Origin: Verrucomicrobiales bacterium
GTDB taxonomy: Bacteria > Verrucomicrobiota > Verrucomicrobiia > Verrucomicrobiales > DEV007
Direction of reading: 5' to 3'
DNA: 64,000 nucleotides
Assembly: GCA_016795505.1 (NCBI GenBank)
Contig: JAEUHH010000120.1
Span: 62,001 to 126,000 of the forward strand
The stretch's first letter is position 1; each line of letters opens with the position of its first letter. Made by a program: the position numbers and the translations under genes. This document shows positions 6,974 through 15,354 of the stretch, in pieces. The notes beneath the pieces are model-generated. The model saw only the letters and a list, made by a program, of their open reading frames with translations, was not told the origin of the DNA and made no database searches.

Positions 6974-9316
6974 ATGACCCGCCCCCTGATCTTCGGCCTG
7001 ACCCTATTGCTCACCCTGCCGCTCGCCGCGGCGGACTATGAAGCGGCCCTCTCGCTGCCGAAACGGACGGAGAATCTCGTTCACCGCGACCGGGTCGAGC
7101 CCCACTGGCTACCGGACGGCCGGACGCTCTGGTACCGGGTCCAGACCGGCCCGGGAAAGCACGAGTATGTGCGCATCGATGCGGAGACGGGTGAGCGGCG
7201 CACGGGAGCCGACCTGGCGGCGCTCGAACTGCCGGAGCCGGAGCCGCGAAAGACCTCGGGCTCGCGGATCGAGCCGCGCCCGTCGACTCGCACGGGGGAG
7301 TCATCGGGTATCCGGCTGGTCAACCGGTTCGGGGCGGATGTGGACCTGTTCTGGATCGATCCGAAGGGCGAACACGTGCGGTATGGCGGGGTGCGCGCCG
7401 GGGAGGAGCGGGAGCAGCACACCTACGATGGGCATGTCTGGCTCGTGGCCACCCGCACTGGCGAGGTGCTGGCGACGATCGAGGCCGGGCCGCGGGTCCA
7501 GACGTGGATCATCGACGGCCGGGGCGCGGAGCCGGCGCCGCAGCGCACCGAGCAGCCGGAGGCGGGCTCGCGGTCGCCCGACGGCCGCTGGTCGGTGGTG
7601 GCGGAAAAGGGACGGCTGACGCTGCACGACCGCACCGCCGGCACGACGAGCCCGGTGGGCGCCGATCTCGCGGAGAAAGTGCCGTTTTCCGACGCGATCT
7701 CCTGGGCGCCGGACTCGCGGGCTTTCGTGGCCTTCCAGGCGGCTCCGGTGACGACGCGGCGGGTTACCATCGTGGAAAGTACGCCCCGCGACGGCGGACA
7801 ACCGCGCACCCGGAGCTTTCCCTATGCGAAGCCGGGCGATCCTCTGCCCAGACCGATCCCGGTCATCGTCCGGCTCGACGGCGAGTCTCCCGTGTGGCAG
7901 GCGGTGGCGACGGACCTGCTGCCGAACCCGTTCACCCAGGCGTCGCGGCTGCCGGTGCGGTGGGCGCCGGATGGGCGGACGTTTTTCCTCGACTACAACG
8001 AGCGCGGGCATCAGCTCTACCGCATCGTCGCGGTGGACCGGGAGACTGGCGGGACCCGGGCGGTGGTGGAGGAAACGAGCCGGACTTTCATCGACTATAC
8101 CCAAAAGACCTGGCGGCACTGGCTCGATGACACGGGCGAACTGCTCTGGATGAGCGAGCGCGACGGCTGGTGCCACCTCTGGCTGGTCGATGCGAAGACC
8201 GGCGGGGTGAAAAACCGCGTCACCACCGGCACCTGGCCGGTGCGCGAGGTGCTCCACGTCGATGCCAAACGCCGCGAGATCTGGTTCCTCGCCAGCGGTC
8301 TGAGACCGGACGAGGACCCCTACCACCTGCACCTGTGCCGGGTGGGTTTCGACGGCGGTGGTTTCCGGCAGTTGACCGAGGCGGACGGGCATCATCGCCG
8401 CATCGCCTTTTCCCCCGACCGACGCTTTTTCACCGCCAGTTGGTCGCGGGCGGATCACGCGCCGGTGCATGAGTTGCGCCGCGCCGAGGACGGGGGTCTG
8501 GTGACGGTGCTGGAAAAGGCCGATGCCTCCGCCCTGCTGGCCGCGGGCTGGACGCTGCCGGAGCGCTTCGTGGCCAAGGGTCGCGACGGACGCACGGACA
8601 TCCACGGCATCCTGATCAAGCCCTCGCATTTCGATCCGGCGAAGCGCTACCCGGTGGTGGAGGAAATCTATGCCGGGCCGCATTCCGCCTTTGTGCCCAA
8701 AGAGTTCGGCCGCCTGCTGCGGCAGCATCAGATCGCGGAGCTGGGCTTCATCGTGGTGCAGATCGATGGCATGGGGACCAATCATCGCGGCAAGGCCTTC
8801 CACGATGTGGCGTGGAAGAACCTGAAGGACGCCGGCTTTCCCGACCGCATCGCCTGGATGCGGGCGGCGGCACAGTCGCGGCCCTGGATCGACCTCGGCC
8901 GCGTGGGCATCTACGGCGGCAGCGCGGGAGGACAGAGCGCGATGCGGGCGCTGCTGGATCACGCCGATTTCTACCGGGTGGCGGTGGCCGACTGTGGCTG
9001 CCATGACAACCGGATGGACAAGATCTGGTGGAATGAGCAGTGGATGGGCTGGCCGGTCGACGACAGCTATGCCAAAAGCTCGAACCGTGACGACGCCCAC
9101 CGCCTGGAGGGCCGCCTGCTGCTGATCGTGGGTGAACTGGATGACAACGTCGATCCCGCCAGCACGACGCAGGTGGTGGCGGCTCTGCAGGAGGCGGGCA
9201 AGACCTTCGACTACATGCCGATCGTCGGCGCCGGGCACGGCGCGGCGGAGACGCCGTTTGGCTCGCGCCTGCGGATGGACTTTCTGGTGCGTCACCTGAT
9301 CGGGCCACAGCCCTGA
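6974..9316 (+). CDS. S9 family peptidase (DPP IV-like prolyl oligopeptidase), exported
   Basis: The start at ATG 6974 gives signal peptide MTRPLIFGLTLLLTLPLAAA and a 780-residue product. The frame is open upstream but antisense to the GH5 gene. The N-terminal half reads as a DPP IV beta-propeller (SPDGRWSVV, WAPDGRTFFLDYNERG). The C-terminal alpha/beta hydrolase domain begins near RYPVVEEIYAGPHS. The triad is Ser650 in GGSAGG, Asp723/724 in GELDDNVDP and His755 in GAGHG. The family removes N-terminal dipeptides or cleaves oligopeptides; an exported role in nutrient peptide use is inferred. Confidence 0.92.
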   Translation: MTRPLIFGLTLLLTLPLAAADYEAALSLPKRTENLVHRDRVEPHWLPDGRTLWYRVQTGPGKHEYVRIDAETGERRTGADLAALELPEPEPRKTSGSRIEPRPSTRTGESSGIRLVNRFGADVDLFWIDPKGEHVRYGGVRAGEEREQHTYDGHVWLVATRTGEVLATIEAGPRVQTWIIDGRGAEPAPQRTEQPEAGSRSPDGRWSVVAEKGRLTLHDRTAGTTSPVGADLAEKVPFSDAISWAPDSRAFVAFQAAPVTTRRVTIVESTPRDGGQPRTRSFPYAKPGDPLPRPIPVIVRLDGESPVWQAVATDLLPNPFTQASRLPVRWAPDGRTFFLDYNERGHQLYRIVAVDRETGGTRAVVEETSRTFIDYTQKTWRHWLDDTGELLWMSERDGWCHLWLVDAKTGGVKNRVTTGTWPVREVLHVDAKRREIWFLASGLRPDEDPYHLHLCRVGFDGGGFRQLTEADGHHRRIAFSPDRRFFTASWSRADHAPVHELRRAEDGGLVTVLEKADASALLAAGWTLPERFVAKGRDGRTDIHGILIKPSHFDPAKRYPVVEEIYAGPHSAFVPKEFGRLLRQHQIAELGFIVVQIDGMGTNHRGKAFHDVAWKNLKDAGFPDRIAWMRAAAQSRPWIDLGRVGIYGGSAGGQSAMRALLDHADFYRVAVADCGCHDNRMDKIWWNEQWMGWPVDDSYAKSSNRDDAHRLEGRLLLIVGELDDNVDPASTTQVVAALQEAGKTFDYMPIVGAGHGAAETPFGSRLRMDFLVRHLIGPQP

Positions 9317-9395
9317 GCCCGCCGTCGGGCTCACGCATACAGGGACTCGGGAAAGGCTTCCGGTTTTTCCGCCGACCGGCGATGATGGCACCACC

Positions 9396-10847
9396 ATGTC
9401 CCTGACGCATCATCCGACCCGCCGCCGATTCTTCGAAGATTCCCTGATAGCCGCCGCCGCGACCGCGCTGCCCCTGCGCGCCATCGCCCAGTCCACCACG
9501 GCACCCGTCAGCCCGAACGAACGGATCACCGCCGCCATCATCGGCTGCGGCATCCGCGGCAAGGCTCATGCCCGCGAGCTGGCGCGGCTGCCCGACTGCG
9601 ACATCGCCTATGTCTGCGACCCCGACTTGGATCGTGCCGACGAGGTGGGCGCGCTGCTGACGGGAGAACTGAAGCGGCCCATGCCGAAAAAAGTGCAGGA
9701 CCTGCGCGTCATCCTCGACGATCCCGCGGTCGATGCCGTCTTCATCGCCACGCCAAACCACTGGCACGCCCTCGCGGCCATCTGGGCGATGCAGGCGGGC
9801 AAGGACGCCTATGTGGAAAAGCCGGTGAGCCAGAATGTCGAGGAGGGCCGCCGCATCGTGCAGGTGGCGCGCAAGCTGGGACGCATCTGCCAGACCGGGA
9901 CGCAGAATCGCTCCCGCGGTCCGCTCGCCGAGGCGGTGAACTACATGCGCGCAGGCAAGCTGGGCGAGGTGAAGCTGGCCCGCAGCATCATCTACGGCGG
10001 ACGCGGGTCCATCGGCGGTCCCGTCGAGACACCCATCCCGCCACGCTGCGACTACAACCTCTGGGCCGGTCCCGCGCCGATGACGAAACTGACCCGCGCG
10101 CGGTTCCACTACGACTGGCACTGGATGTGGGACACCGGCAACGGCGACATCGGCAACAGTAACGTCCACTCCATCGACATCTGCCGCTGGGGCCTCGGCG
10201 TCACCGGGCTGGGCCGCTCCGTGCTGAGCTACGGAGGCAGACTGGGCTACACCGATGTCGGCGACACGCCGAACTCGCAGGTGGGCATCTTCGACTTCGG
10301 CGACAAGACCATCGTGTCCGAGACCCGCGGGCTGAAGACGGCTCCCTTTCACCCCGTCATCAAGGCGATGTGGTTCTTCTACGGCACCGAGGGCATCATC
10401 GCCGAGACCGGTCTCTACGATCCCGATGGCAAACTGTTGAAAGCCTTCGAGGGCCAGTCGGTCAACCATTTCGCCAACTTCCTCGCCGCCGTCCGCAGCC
10501 GGAAGCCGGAGGACCTCAAGGCCGAGATCCTCGAGGGGCACCAATCCTCGGCCCTGTGTCACCTGGCCAACATTTCCTACCGCCTCGGCGAGAAGAAACC
10601 CCTCCCCGAGATCGAAAAGCACCTCGGCGACATCGATGCCCACGAGGATGTGCGGGAGACCCTGGAGCGCACCCGCCACTACCTTGTCGAGGCCGGCGTG
10701 GATCTGGAAAAAACGCCCATGACCCTTGGCCGGCACCTCCGGCTCGCTGGCGACAAGGAACAGTTCCTCGACGATCCCGAGGCCGACCGGCTGCTGACGC
10801 GGGAGTACCGGGCGCCCTTCGTGGTGCCGAAAGAAAGTGAGATCTGA
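9396..10847 (+). CDS. Tat-exported Gfo/Idh/MocA family oxidoreductase
   Basis: The protein is 483 residues. The N-terminus HPTRRRFFEDSLIAAAATAL is a twin-arginine signal, so a folded, probably NAD(P)-loaded enzyme would be exported. The Rossmann start IIGCGIRGKAHARELARL is followed by FIATPNHWHALAAIWAMQAGKDAYVEKPVSQN, split over the typical Gfo/Idh NHWH and EKP motifs, where Lys is the usual catalytic residue. Such Tat-linked members are expanded in planctomycetes and verrucomicrobia, next to sugar-degradation genes. It lies 79 bases after the peptidase and is followed at about 90 bases by the DUF1080-hydrolase fusion, so the three may be one transcription unit. The sugar substrate is unknown. 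Confidence 0.92.
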   Translation: MSLTHHPTRRRFFEDSLIAAAATALPLRAIAQSTTAPVSPNERITAAIIGCGIRGKAHARELARLPDCDIAYVCDPDLDRADEVGALLTGELKRPMPKKVQDLRVILDDPAVDAVFIATPNHWHALAAIWAMQAGKDAYVEKPVSQNVEEGRRIVQVARKLGRICQTGTQNRSRGPLAEAVNYMRAGKLGEVKLARSIIYGGRGSIGGPVETPIPPRCDYNLWAGPAPMTKLTRARFHYDWHWMWDTGNGDIGNSNVHSIDICRWGLGVTGLGRSVLSYGGRLGYTDVGDTPNSQVGIFDFGDKTIVSETRGLKTAPFHPVIKAMWFFYGTEGIIAETGLYDPDGKLLKAFEGQSVNHFANFLAAVRSRKPEDLKAEILEGHQSSALCHLANISYRLGEKKPLPEIEKHLGDIDAHEDVRETLERTRHYLVEAGVDLEKTPMTLGRHLRLAGDKEQFLDDPEADRLLTREYRAPFVVPKESEI

Positions 10848-10935
10848 GCCGCGTCCCGCCGCGGCCATCCCACTGGCGCGACCCCGGCGCGTCCGGGGCT
10901 CGACGGCCTGTCCGCCCATCGGTAGGATGCCGGTC

Positions 10936-12552
10936 ATGCAATCGCGTCCGCTCCCCATCGCCGCCACCGTCGCCATCCTGTTGGCGACCCTCCTCGCGTC
11001 TCCCGCCGCCGAGCCGGCCCCGCCGAAGGGCTTCCGCGCCCTGTTCAACGGCACGGACCTGACCGGCTGGTACGGGTGGAATCCCCACAGCTCGGCCAAG
11101 CTCACCGGGGACAAGCTGGCGGAAAACCTGAAGGCGCAGCGGGCCGACTTTGCCAACCACTGGCGCGTCGAAAACGGCGAGCTGGTCAACAGCGGCACCG
11201 GTCCCTATGCCACCACGGAGGAAGTCTTCGGCGACTACGAGCTGCTCATCGAATACCGGACCGTCGCCGGCGCCGACAGCGGCATCTACCTGCGCGGCGA
11301 GCCGCAGGTGCAGATCTGGGACAACTCCCAGGTCTTCGATCCCGCAAAGCCCGACCGCCGGCCCCATCTCGGTTCGGGCGGCCTGTTCAACAACACGGCC
11401 CGCACCCTGGGCCGCGATCCGATCATGAACGTGGACAAGCCATTCGGCCAGTGGAACACCTTCAAGATCCGCCAGATCGGCGCCCGCACCTGGGTCACGC
11501 TGAACAACCGCCTCGTCGTCGAGGGTGATGCCTTCGAGCCCTACTTCGACAAGACCAAGCCCTTCCCCGCCCGCGGCCCGATCATGCTCCAGACCCACGG
11601 CGGCGAGATCCGCTGGCGGAATATTTTCCTGCGCGAAATCCCCGAAGCCGAGGCCAAGGCCTTCCTCGCCGCCAACCCCGCGCTGCCCGATCCGACCCAC
11701 TACGACGTTGCCTACGGCCCGCACCCGAAGCAGGCGATGCATTTCTGGAAAGCCCCGTCGGACCAGCCCACCCCCGTGCTGCTCTTCATCCACGGCGGTG
11801 GCTGGCAGGGCGGCGGACGTCTCAGCGGTCTGTCGGGCATGCTGAACGACCTGCTCGCCGCCGGCATCTCGGTCGCCTCGGTCGAGTATCGCTTCATCAA
11901 CGAAGCCACCGCTGACGGTGTCGTGCCGCCGGTGAAAGGCCCGCTCCACGATGCCGCCCGGGCGCTCCAGTTCCTCCGTAGCAAAGCCGGCGAGTGGGGC
12001 ATCGACAAGACCCGCATCGGGGCCAGCGGCGGCTCGGCCGGCGCCTGCACCTCCCTGTGGCTCGCCTTTCACGACGACCTCGCCGATCCGAAGAGCGACG
12101 ACCCCGTGGCCCGCGAGTCCAGCCGCCTGTTGTTTGCCGCCGTCTCCGGAGCCCAGACCACGCTCGACCCCGCCCAGATGAAGGAGTGGACCCCGAACAG
12201 CCGCTACGGCGGCCATGCCTTCGGGTTCGCCGGTGATGCGGAGAAAAAGCTCTCCCAGTTCGATGAATTCCTCGCCAAGCGCGAGACCATCCTGCCGTGG
12301 ATCGCCGAATACTCGCCCTACGCACTGGTGACGAAGGACGATCCGCCGATCTATCTCTATTACAACACCCCGCCCGCGCTGGGTCGGGAGGAAAAAGACC
12401 CCACCCACACATCGAACTTCGGCGTGAAGCTCCAGGAGCGCTGCCGCGAGGCCGGCGTGCCGTGCGAGCTGTACTATCCCGGCACGCCCGACCAGACCCA
12501 GGCCACCATCCTCGACTACCTGCTGGCGAAGCTGAAACCCTCGGCCAACTGA
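10936..12552 (+). CDS. Secreted DUF1080 (3-keto-disaccharide hydrolase-like) domain fused to an alpha/beta hydrolase
   Basis: ATG 10936 is chosen over ATG 10927 because TAGGA sits 8 bases upstream of it; either start gives the signal peptide (IAATVAILLATLLASPAAA-like). The product is 538 residues. Residues about 30-230 form a DUF1080/LamG-like jelly roll (FRALFNGTDLTGWYGW, EYRTVAGADSGIYLRGE, GPIMLQTHGGEIRWRNIFLREI). Residues about 260-535 are an acetyl-esterase-like alpha/beta hydrolase with HGGGW oxyanion motif (286-290) and GGSAG nucleophile Ser367. I see no histidine after LYYPGTPDQTQ, where the family usually has its catalytic His. Coupled glycosidase and deacylation activity is inferred. 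Confidence 0.85.
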   Translation: MQSRPLPIAATVAILLATLLASPAAEPAPPKGFRALFNGTDLTGWYGWNPHSSAKLTGDKLAENLKAQRADFANHWRVENGELVNSGTGPYATTEEVFGDYELLIEYRTVAGADSGIYLRGEPQVQIWDNSQVFDPAKPDRRPHLGSGGLFNNTARTLGRDPIMNVDKPFGQWNTFKIRQIGARTWVTLNNRLVVEGDAFEPYFDKTKPFPARGPIMLQTHGGEIRWRNIFLREIPEAEAKAFLAANPALPDPTHYDVAYGPHPKQAMHFWKAPSDQPTPVLLFIHGGGWQGGGRLSGLSGMLNDLLAAGISVASVEYRFINEATADGVVPPVKGPLHDAARALQFLRSKAGEWGIDKTRIGASGGSAGACTSLWLAFHDDLADPKSDDPVARESSRLLFAAVSGAQTTLDPAQMKEWTPNSRYGGHAFGFAGDAEKKLSQFDEFLAKRETILPWIAEYSPYALVTKDDPPIYLYYNTPPALGREEKDPTHTSNFGVKLQERCREAGVPCELYYPGTPDQTQATILDYLLAKLKPSAN

Positions 12553-12587
12553 TCACCCTGCCAGCCGGAGCAGCCGGACAGCCTTTC

Positions 12588-12631
12588 CGATCCAACAGGG
12601 TCTGATCGGCGATCCAACAGGGTCTGATCGG
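12588..12631. repeat. 44-bp paired element, locus B (two identical 22-mers)
   Basis: 12588-12609 and 12610-12631 are identical 22-mers in direct order, both with core ACAGGGT and four GATC sites in total. The element lies between the convergent DUF1080-hydrolase gene (ends 12552) and the minus-strand FG-GAP gene (ends 12690). It is the best-conserved copy of the family in this window. Confidence 0.9.
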
Positions 12632-12689
12632 AAGTCCAGGCCTTTGGTCAGATCGCCGAAATGAAAAATCCCCTAGGTTTTCGCCAACA

Positions 12690-15317
12690 TCACGGCGTTC
12701 CGGTCATCAGCTCAATGGCGCGGTTGTCGAACTGGATGGTGACGACGAAGCGGCCGTTTCCATCGATCACCTGGCCGAGGCCGCGACCGCCGGCGCCGCC
12801 GCGATCGATGGTGGGCGACAGGATGAAGGACCGGATGCCGGTCGCGGTGCCGAGGCCGGAGCTGTAGAGAGTGCCTTTCCTCAACCGCAGGGTCGGGAGG
12901 CGGCGGGCCTGGCGGGTGGTCGCATCGCCCGCGTCGGCGTGGCCGGCGAACTGGGCGAGGTTCCGCGACCGATCACCGGTCAGGGCGGCCAGGGCGAGGT
13001 AGCGGCCGGTGACGGGATTCACGTCGACCTGGGTGATGACGGCGACGCGGGCGCCATCGGGAGTGCCGACGGCGTCGCCCTCCCGCAGCAGGGGCAGCAT
13101 GGTCTGATTCTCCTGCCACAGGTAGAGGGCGCAGTCGTTGGCCCGTCCCACGCCGGGCCCGGCCAGCTTGGCGAGGAAGACGACCCGGTCGATCTGGACC
13201 GGCCAAAAGCCGAGGAAGCCGGCCCAGACGACGCCGGCGGGCTCGCCGGGCACGGGATCGCCTTTGCGGGCGATTTTGCCAAAGGCCTGCGACACGAGCA
13301 TCTCGTTGTTGGTCCGGTTGACGCCGGGGCCGGTGAGGGTGCAGCGGGTCACAGCGGCGCCGAAGGGCTGGGTGCTGGCTTCGCCGAGGGGAGTGCCGAA
13401 CAGGGCGCCGCCCTCGCCGGGCACGGCGGATCCGGCGGTGATCACGTTGCTCTGGTCGCGGAAGAGCCGGGCGACGGGGACGGCTGATCCACTGGGCAGG
13501 ACGAAGGCGGGATAGACCATCTGGCTGTCGCCCCCATGGGAGACGCGGCCAAAAAACTGGCGGAAGGCATCGCCCCCGCCGCCGGGGATGGGAGCCCCTT
13601 CGCGGAAATTGGCATCGATATCCCCATTGTCGAGGTAGTGGGCGACGCCGCTGTCGTTGGTGCGGTCGACGACGCCGGGAAAGGGCCGCAAGAGATAGGC
13701 GAGAGCCTGCCCGCCGACGGCGCTGTGAGTCTGGGTGACCTCGGTGAAGGCGGCCGCCTGGGCGCCGAGCGATCCCTCGCCGCCTCCGACGAGACCGGGC
13801 AGGGTATTGGCGCTCGGGTGTTCCTGGATGATCGCGCGACTACTGCGGCCGTTCGCCCCGGGGGCGACGATGGTATCGACGAGGACGCGGCGGCTCTGGT
13901 TGGAAAAGGCGGGCCGGAAGCCAAGCATCGTTTTCCCGATGAGGAAGCCGGACAGGTCGCCACCGTCCTCCCGGCTCTTGGCGAGCAGTCGCAGGGGACC
14001 GGGGTAGGGGTTGCCACTGCGGACGGAGTTGGTCCAGATGCCGGAGTCGCGCCCGCGGTTCGACCCGGGCCCGGTCAGTGAGGCCTGGAAGGTGACCGCT
14101 CCAATGGGATCGATGTAGGCGGCTCCGAGGGAGCGGTAGCCGATGTCAATGGCGCCGGGCGCATAGTCGCCGACTTTGGCCAGGGAGGTGAGGGGCAGCG
14201 GGCCAGCGACCGAGCGATAGAGGTAGGCGGAGCCGGATGAAAAATCATTGTCGTTCGGGGCTCCGGCGAGGAGGCGATTGGCACAGAGGGAGACGGAGGC
14301 ACCGAAATTGTCCCCTATCTGGTAATCCGATGGGACAAGGGTCTGGAGCCGGGTGCCGGTGACAGCGTGGTAAAGACCGACGGCTCTCCCATTTCCCACC
14401 GCCAGCAGACCGCCATCGAGCGCGATGTAACGGCCAAAAAGCACATTCAGCGGGGCGCCGTCGGGGACGATCTTGACGACGAGGGCTCCCGTGGTCGGGT
14501 CAAAGACGTAAACGGCTCCGTCGGGATCGTGGAAGCGGGCGCCCACGGCAGCAAGCCCTCCGCTCAGGGCGACCGAATAGCCGAACTGATCGCTGGCGGC
14601 GCCATCGGAGGCGGTCACTTTGGAAACCTGGGTGCCGGTCGAGGGCCGGAAAAAGTAAGCCGATCCTTTGCTGACATCGTCGCCCATGGCGCCAATGAAG
14701 GCCATGTCGCCGAGCAGGGCGACGCTCCAGCCGAAGCGGTCCCCCGTGGCGCCGTCGCTGGCAGTCAGTTTGTGAATCTCCTCGCCGGTGCGGCCATTGA
14801 AGACATAAACCGCTCCGCGATTGTTACTGTCTCCCGGCGCCCCGACGATCAGCCAGTCGCCACTCATGGCGACGGCATGGCCGAAGCGGTCCGTCTCAGA
14901 TTCGTCGCTGGCGCGCAATTTGTGCAGGCGTCGGCCAGTGCGGGCATCGAAGACGTAAACGGCCCCTGACCGGTCGGCGACGACGTCCTCGTCCGGCGCC
15001 CCGACGGCGATGAGTCCGCCACTGATGGCAATGGCAATGCCGAAGTAAGCCTCAGGCACGGCATCTGGCAGGAGCTGGCGCAGGTAACGGCCGGTGCGGG
15101 CGTCGAACTGGTGGACGGCTCCGGAGTACGGACCGTAGAGCTGGTCTTCGGGCTCGCCGACGAGCAGGTAGTCGGTGGACTGGACGACGGTCTCGCCAAA
15201 GTAGGTGCTGCTGCCGGGCAGGGAGCCGGGCTCGTGGAGCTTTTGGATGACGGGATTCAGCCCGAGCGCCGAAAGGGGCAGAGCCAGGGCGAGGAGGGCG
15301 GTGAGCGGCGTTTTCAT
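12690..15317 (-). CDS. Large secreted FG-GAP repeat protein (paralogue 1)
   Basis: The protein is 875 residues, with signal peptide MKTPLTALLALALPLSALG. Residues about 20-370 contain repeats of the type FG.SVA(L/M)SG..L.VGAP.......GAVYVFDARTGR, the FG-GAP/integrin-alpha-like beta-propeller pattern. The C-terminal half is a second repeat class built on phrases such as LTGPGVNRTNNE, KLAGPGVGRANDCAL and GDPVPGEP. It ends with a short conserved tail (GGAGGRGLGQVIDGNGR). There is no LPXTG, PEP-CTERM or OmpA-like anchor. It is probably secreted or surface-exposed; ligand binding is unknown. The adjacent minus-strand gene is a clear paralogue, sharing near-identical DNA at the 3' ends. Confidence 0.8.
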   Translation of the reverse strand: MKTPLTALLALALPLSALGLNPVIQKLHEPGSLPGSSTYFGETVVQSTDYLLVGEPEDQLYGPYSGAVHQFDARTGRYLRQLLPDAVPEAYFGIAIAISGGLIAVGAPDEDVVADRSGAVYVFDARTGRRLHKLRASDESETDRFGHAVAMSGDWLIVGAPGDSNNRGAVYVFNGRTGEEIHKLTASDGATGDRFGWSVALLGDMAFIGAMGDDVSKGSAYFFRPSTGTQVSKVTASDGAASDQFGYSVALSGGLAAVGARFHDPDGAVYVFDPTTGALVVKIVPDGAPLNVLFGRYIALDGGLLAVGNGRAVGLYHAVTGTRLQTLVPSDYQIGDNFGASVSLCANRLLAGAPNDNDFSSGSAYLYRSVAGPLPLTSLAKVGDYAPGAIDIGYRSLGAAYIDPIGAVTFQASLTGPGSNRGRDSGIWTNSVRSGNPYPGPLRLLAKSREDGGDLSGFLIGKTMLGFRPAFSNQSRRVLVDTIVAPGANGRSSRAIIQEHPSANTLPGLVGGGEGSLGAQAAAFTEVTQTHSAVGGQALAYLLRPFPGVVDRTNDSGVAHYLDNGDIDANFREGAPIPGGGGDAFRQFFGRVSHGGDSQMVYPAFVLPSGSAVPVARLFRDQSNVITAGSAVPGEGGALFGTPLGEASTQPFGAAVTRCTLTGPGVNRTNNEMLVSQAFGKIARKGDPVPGEPAGVVWAGFLGFWPVQIDRVVFLAKLAGPGVGRANDCALYLWQENQTMLPLLREGDAVGTPDGARVAVITQVDVNPVTGRYLALAALTGDRSRNLAQFAGHADAGDATTRQARRLPTLRLRKGTLYSSGLGTATGIRSFILSPTIDRGGAGGRGLGQVIDGNGRFVVTIQFDNRAIELMTGTP

Positions 15318-15354
15318 GTCGGTTTCAGGGTTCGGAAGGGAACGGAGCGGGGAA

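Noticed and set aside
8748-11198. 816-codon open frame on the minus strand
   Set aside because: It is antisense to the S9 peptidase, Gfo/Idh/MocA and fusion genes, which have clear motifs. The translation is His/Gly/Arg-rich with no recognisable domain, typical of the complementary frame of GC-rich genes.
10516-12408. 630-codon open frame on the minus strand
   Set aside because: It is antisense to the Gfo/Idh/MocA and DUF1080-hydrolase genes. Composition is that of a shadow frame.
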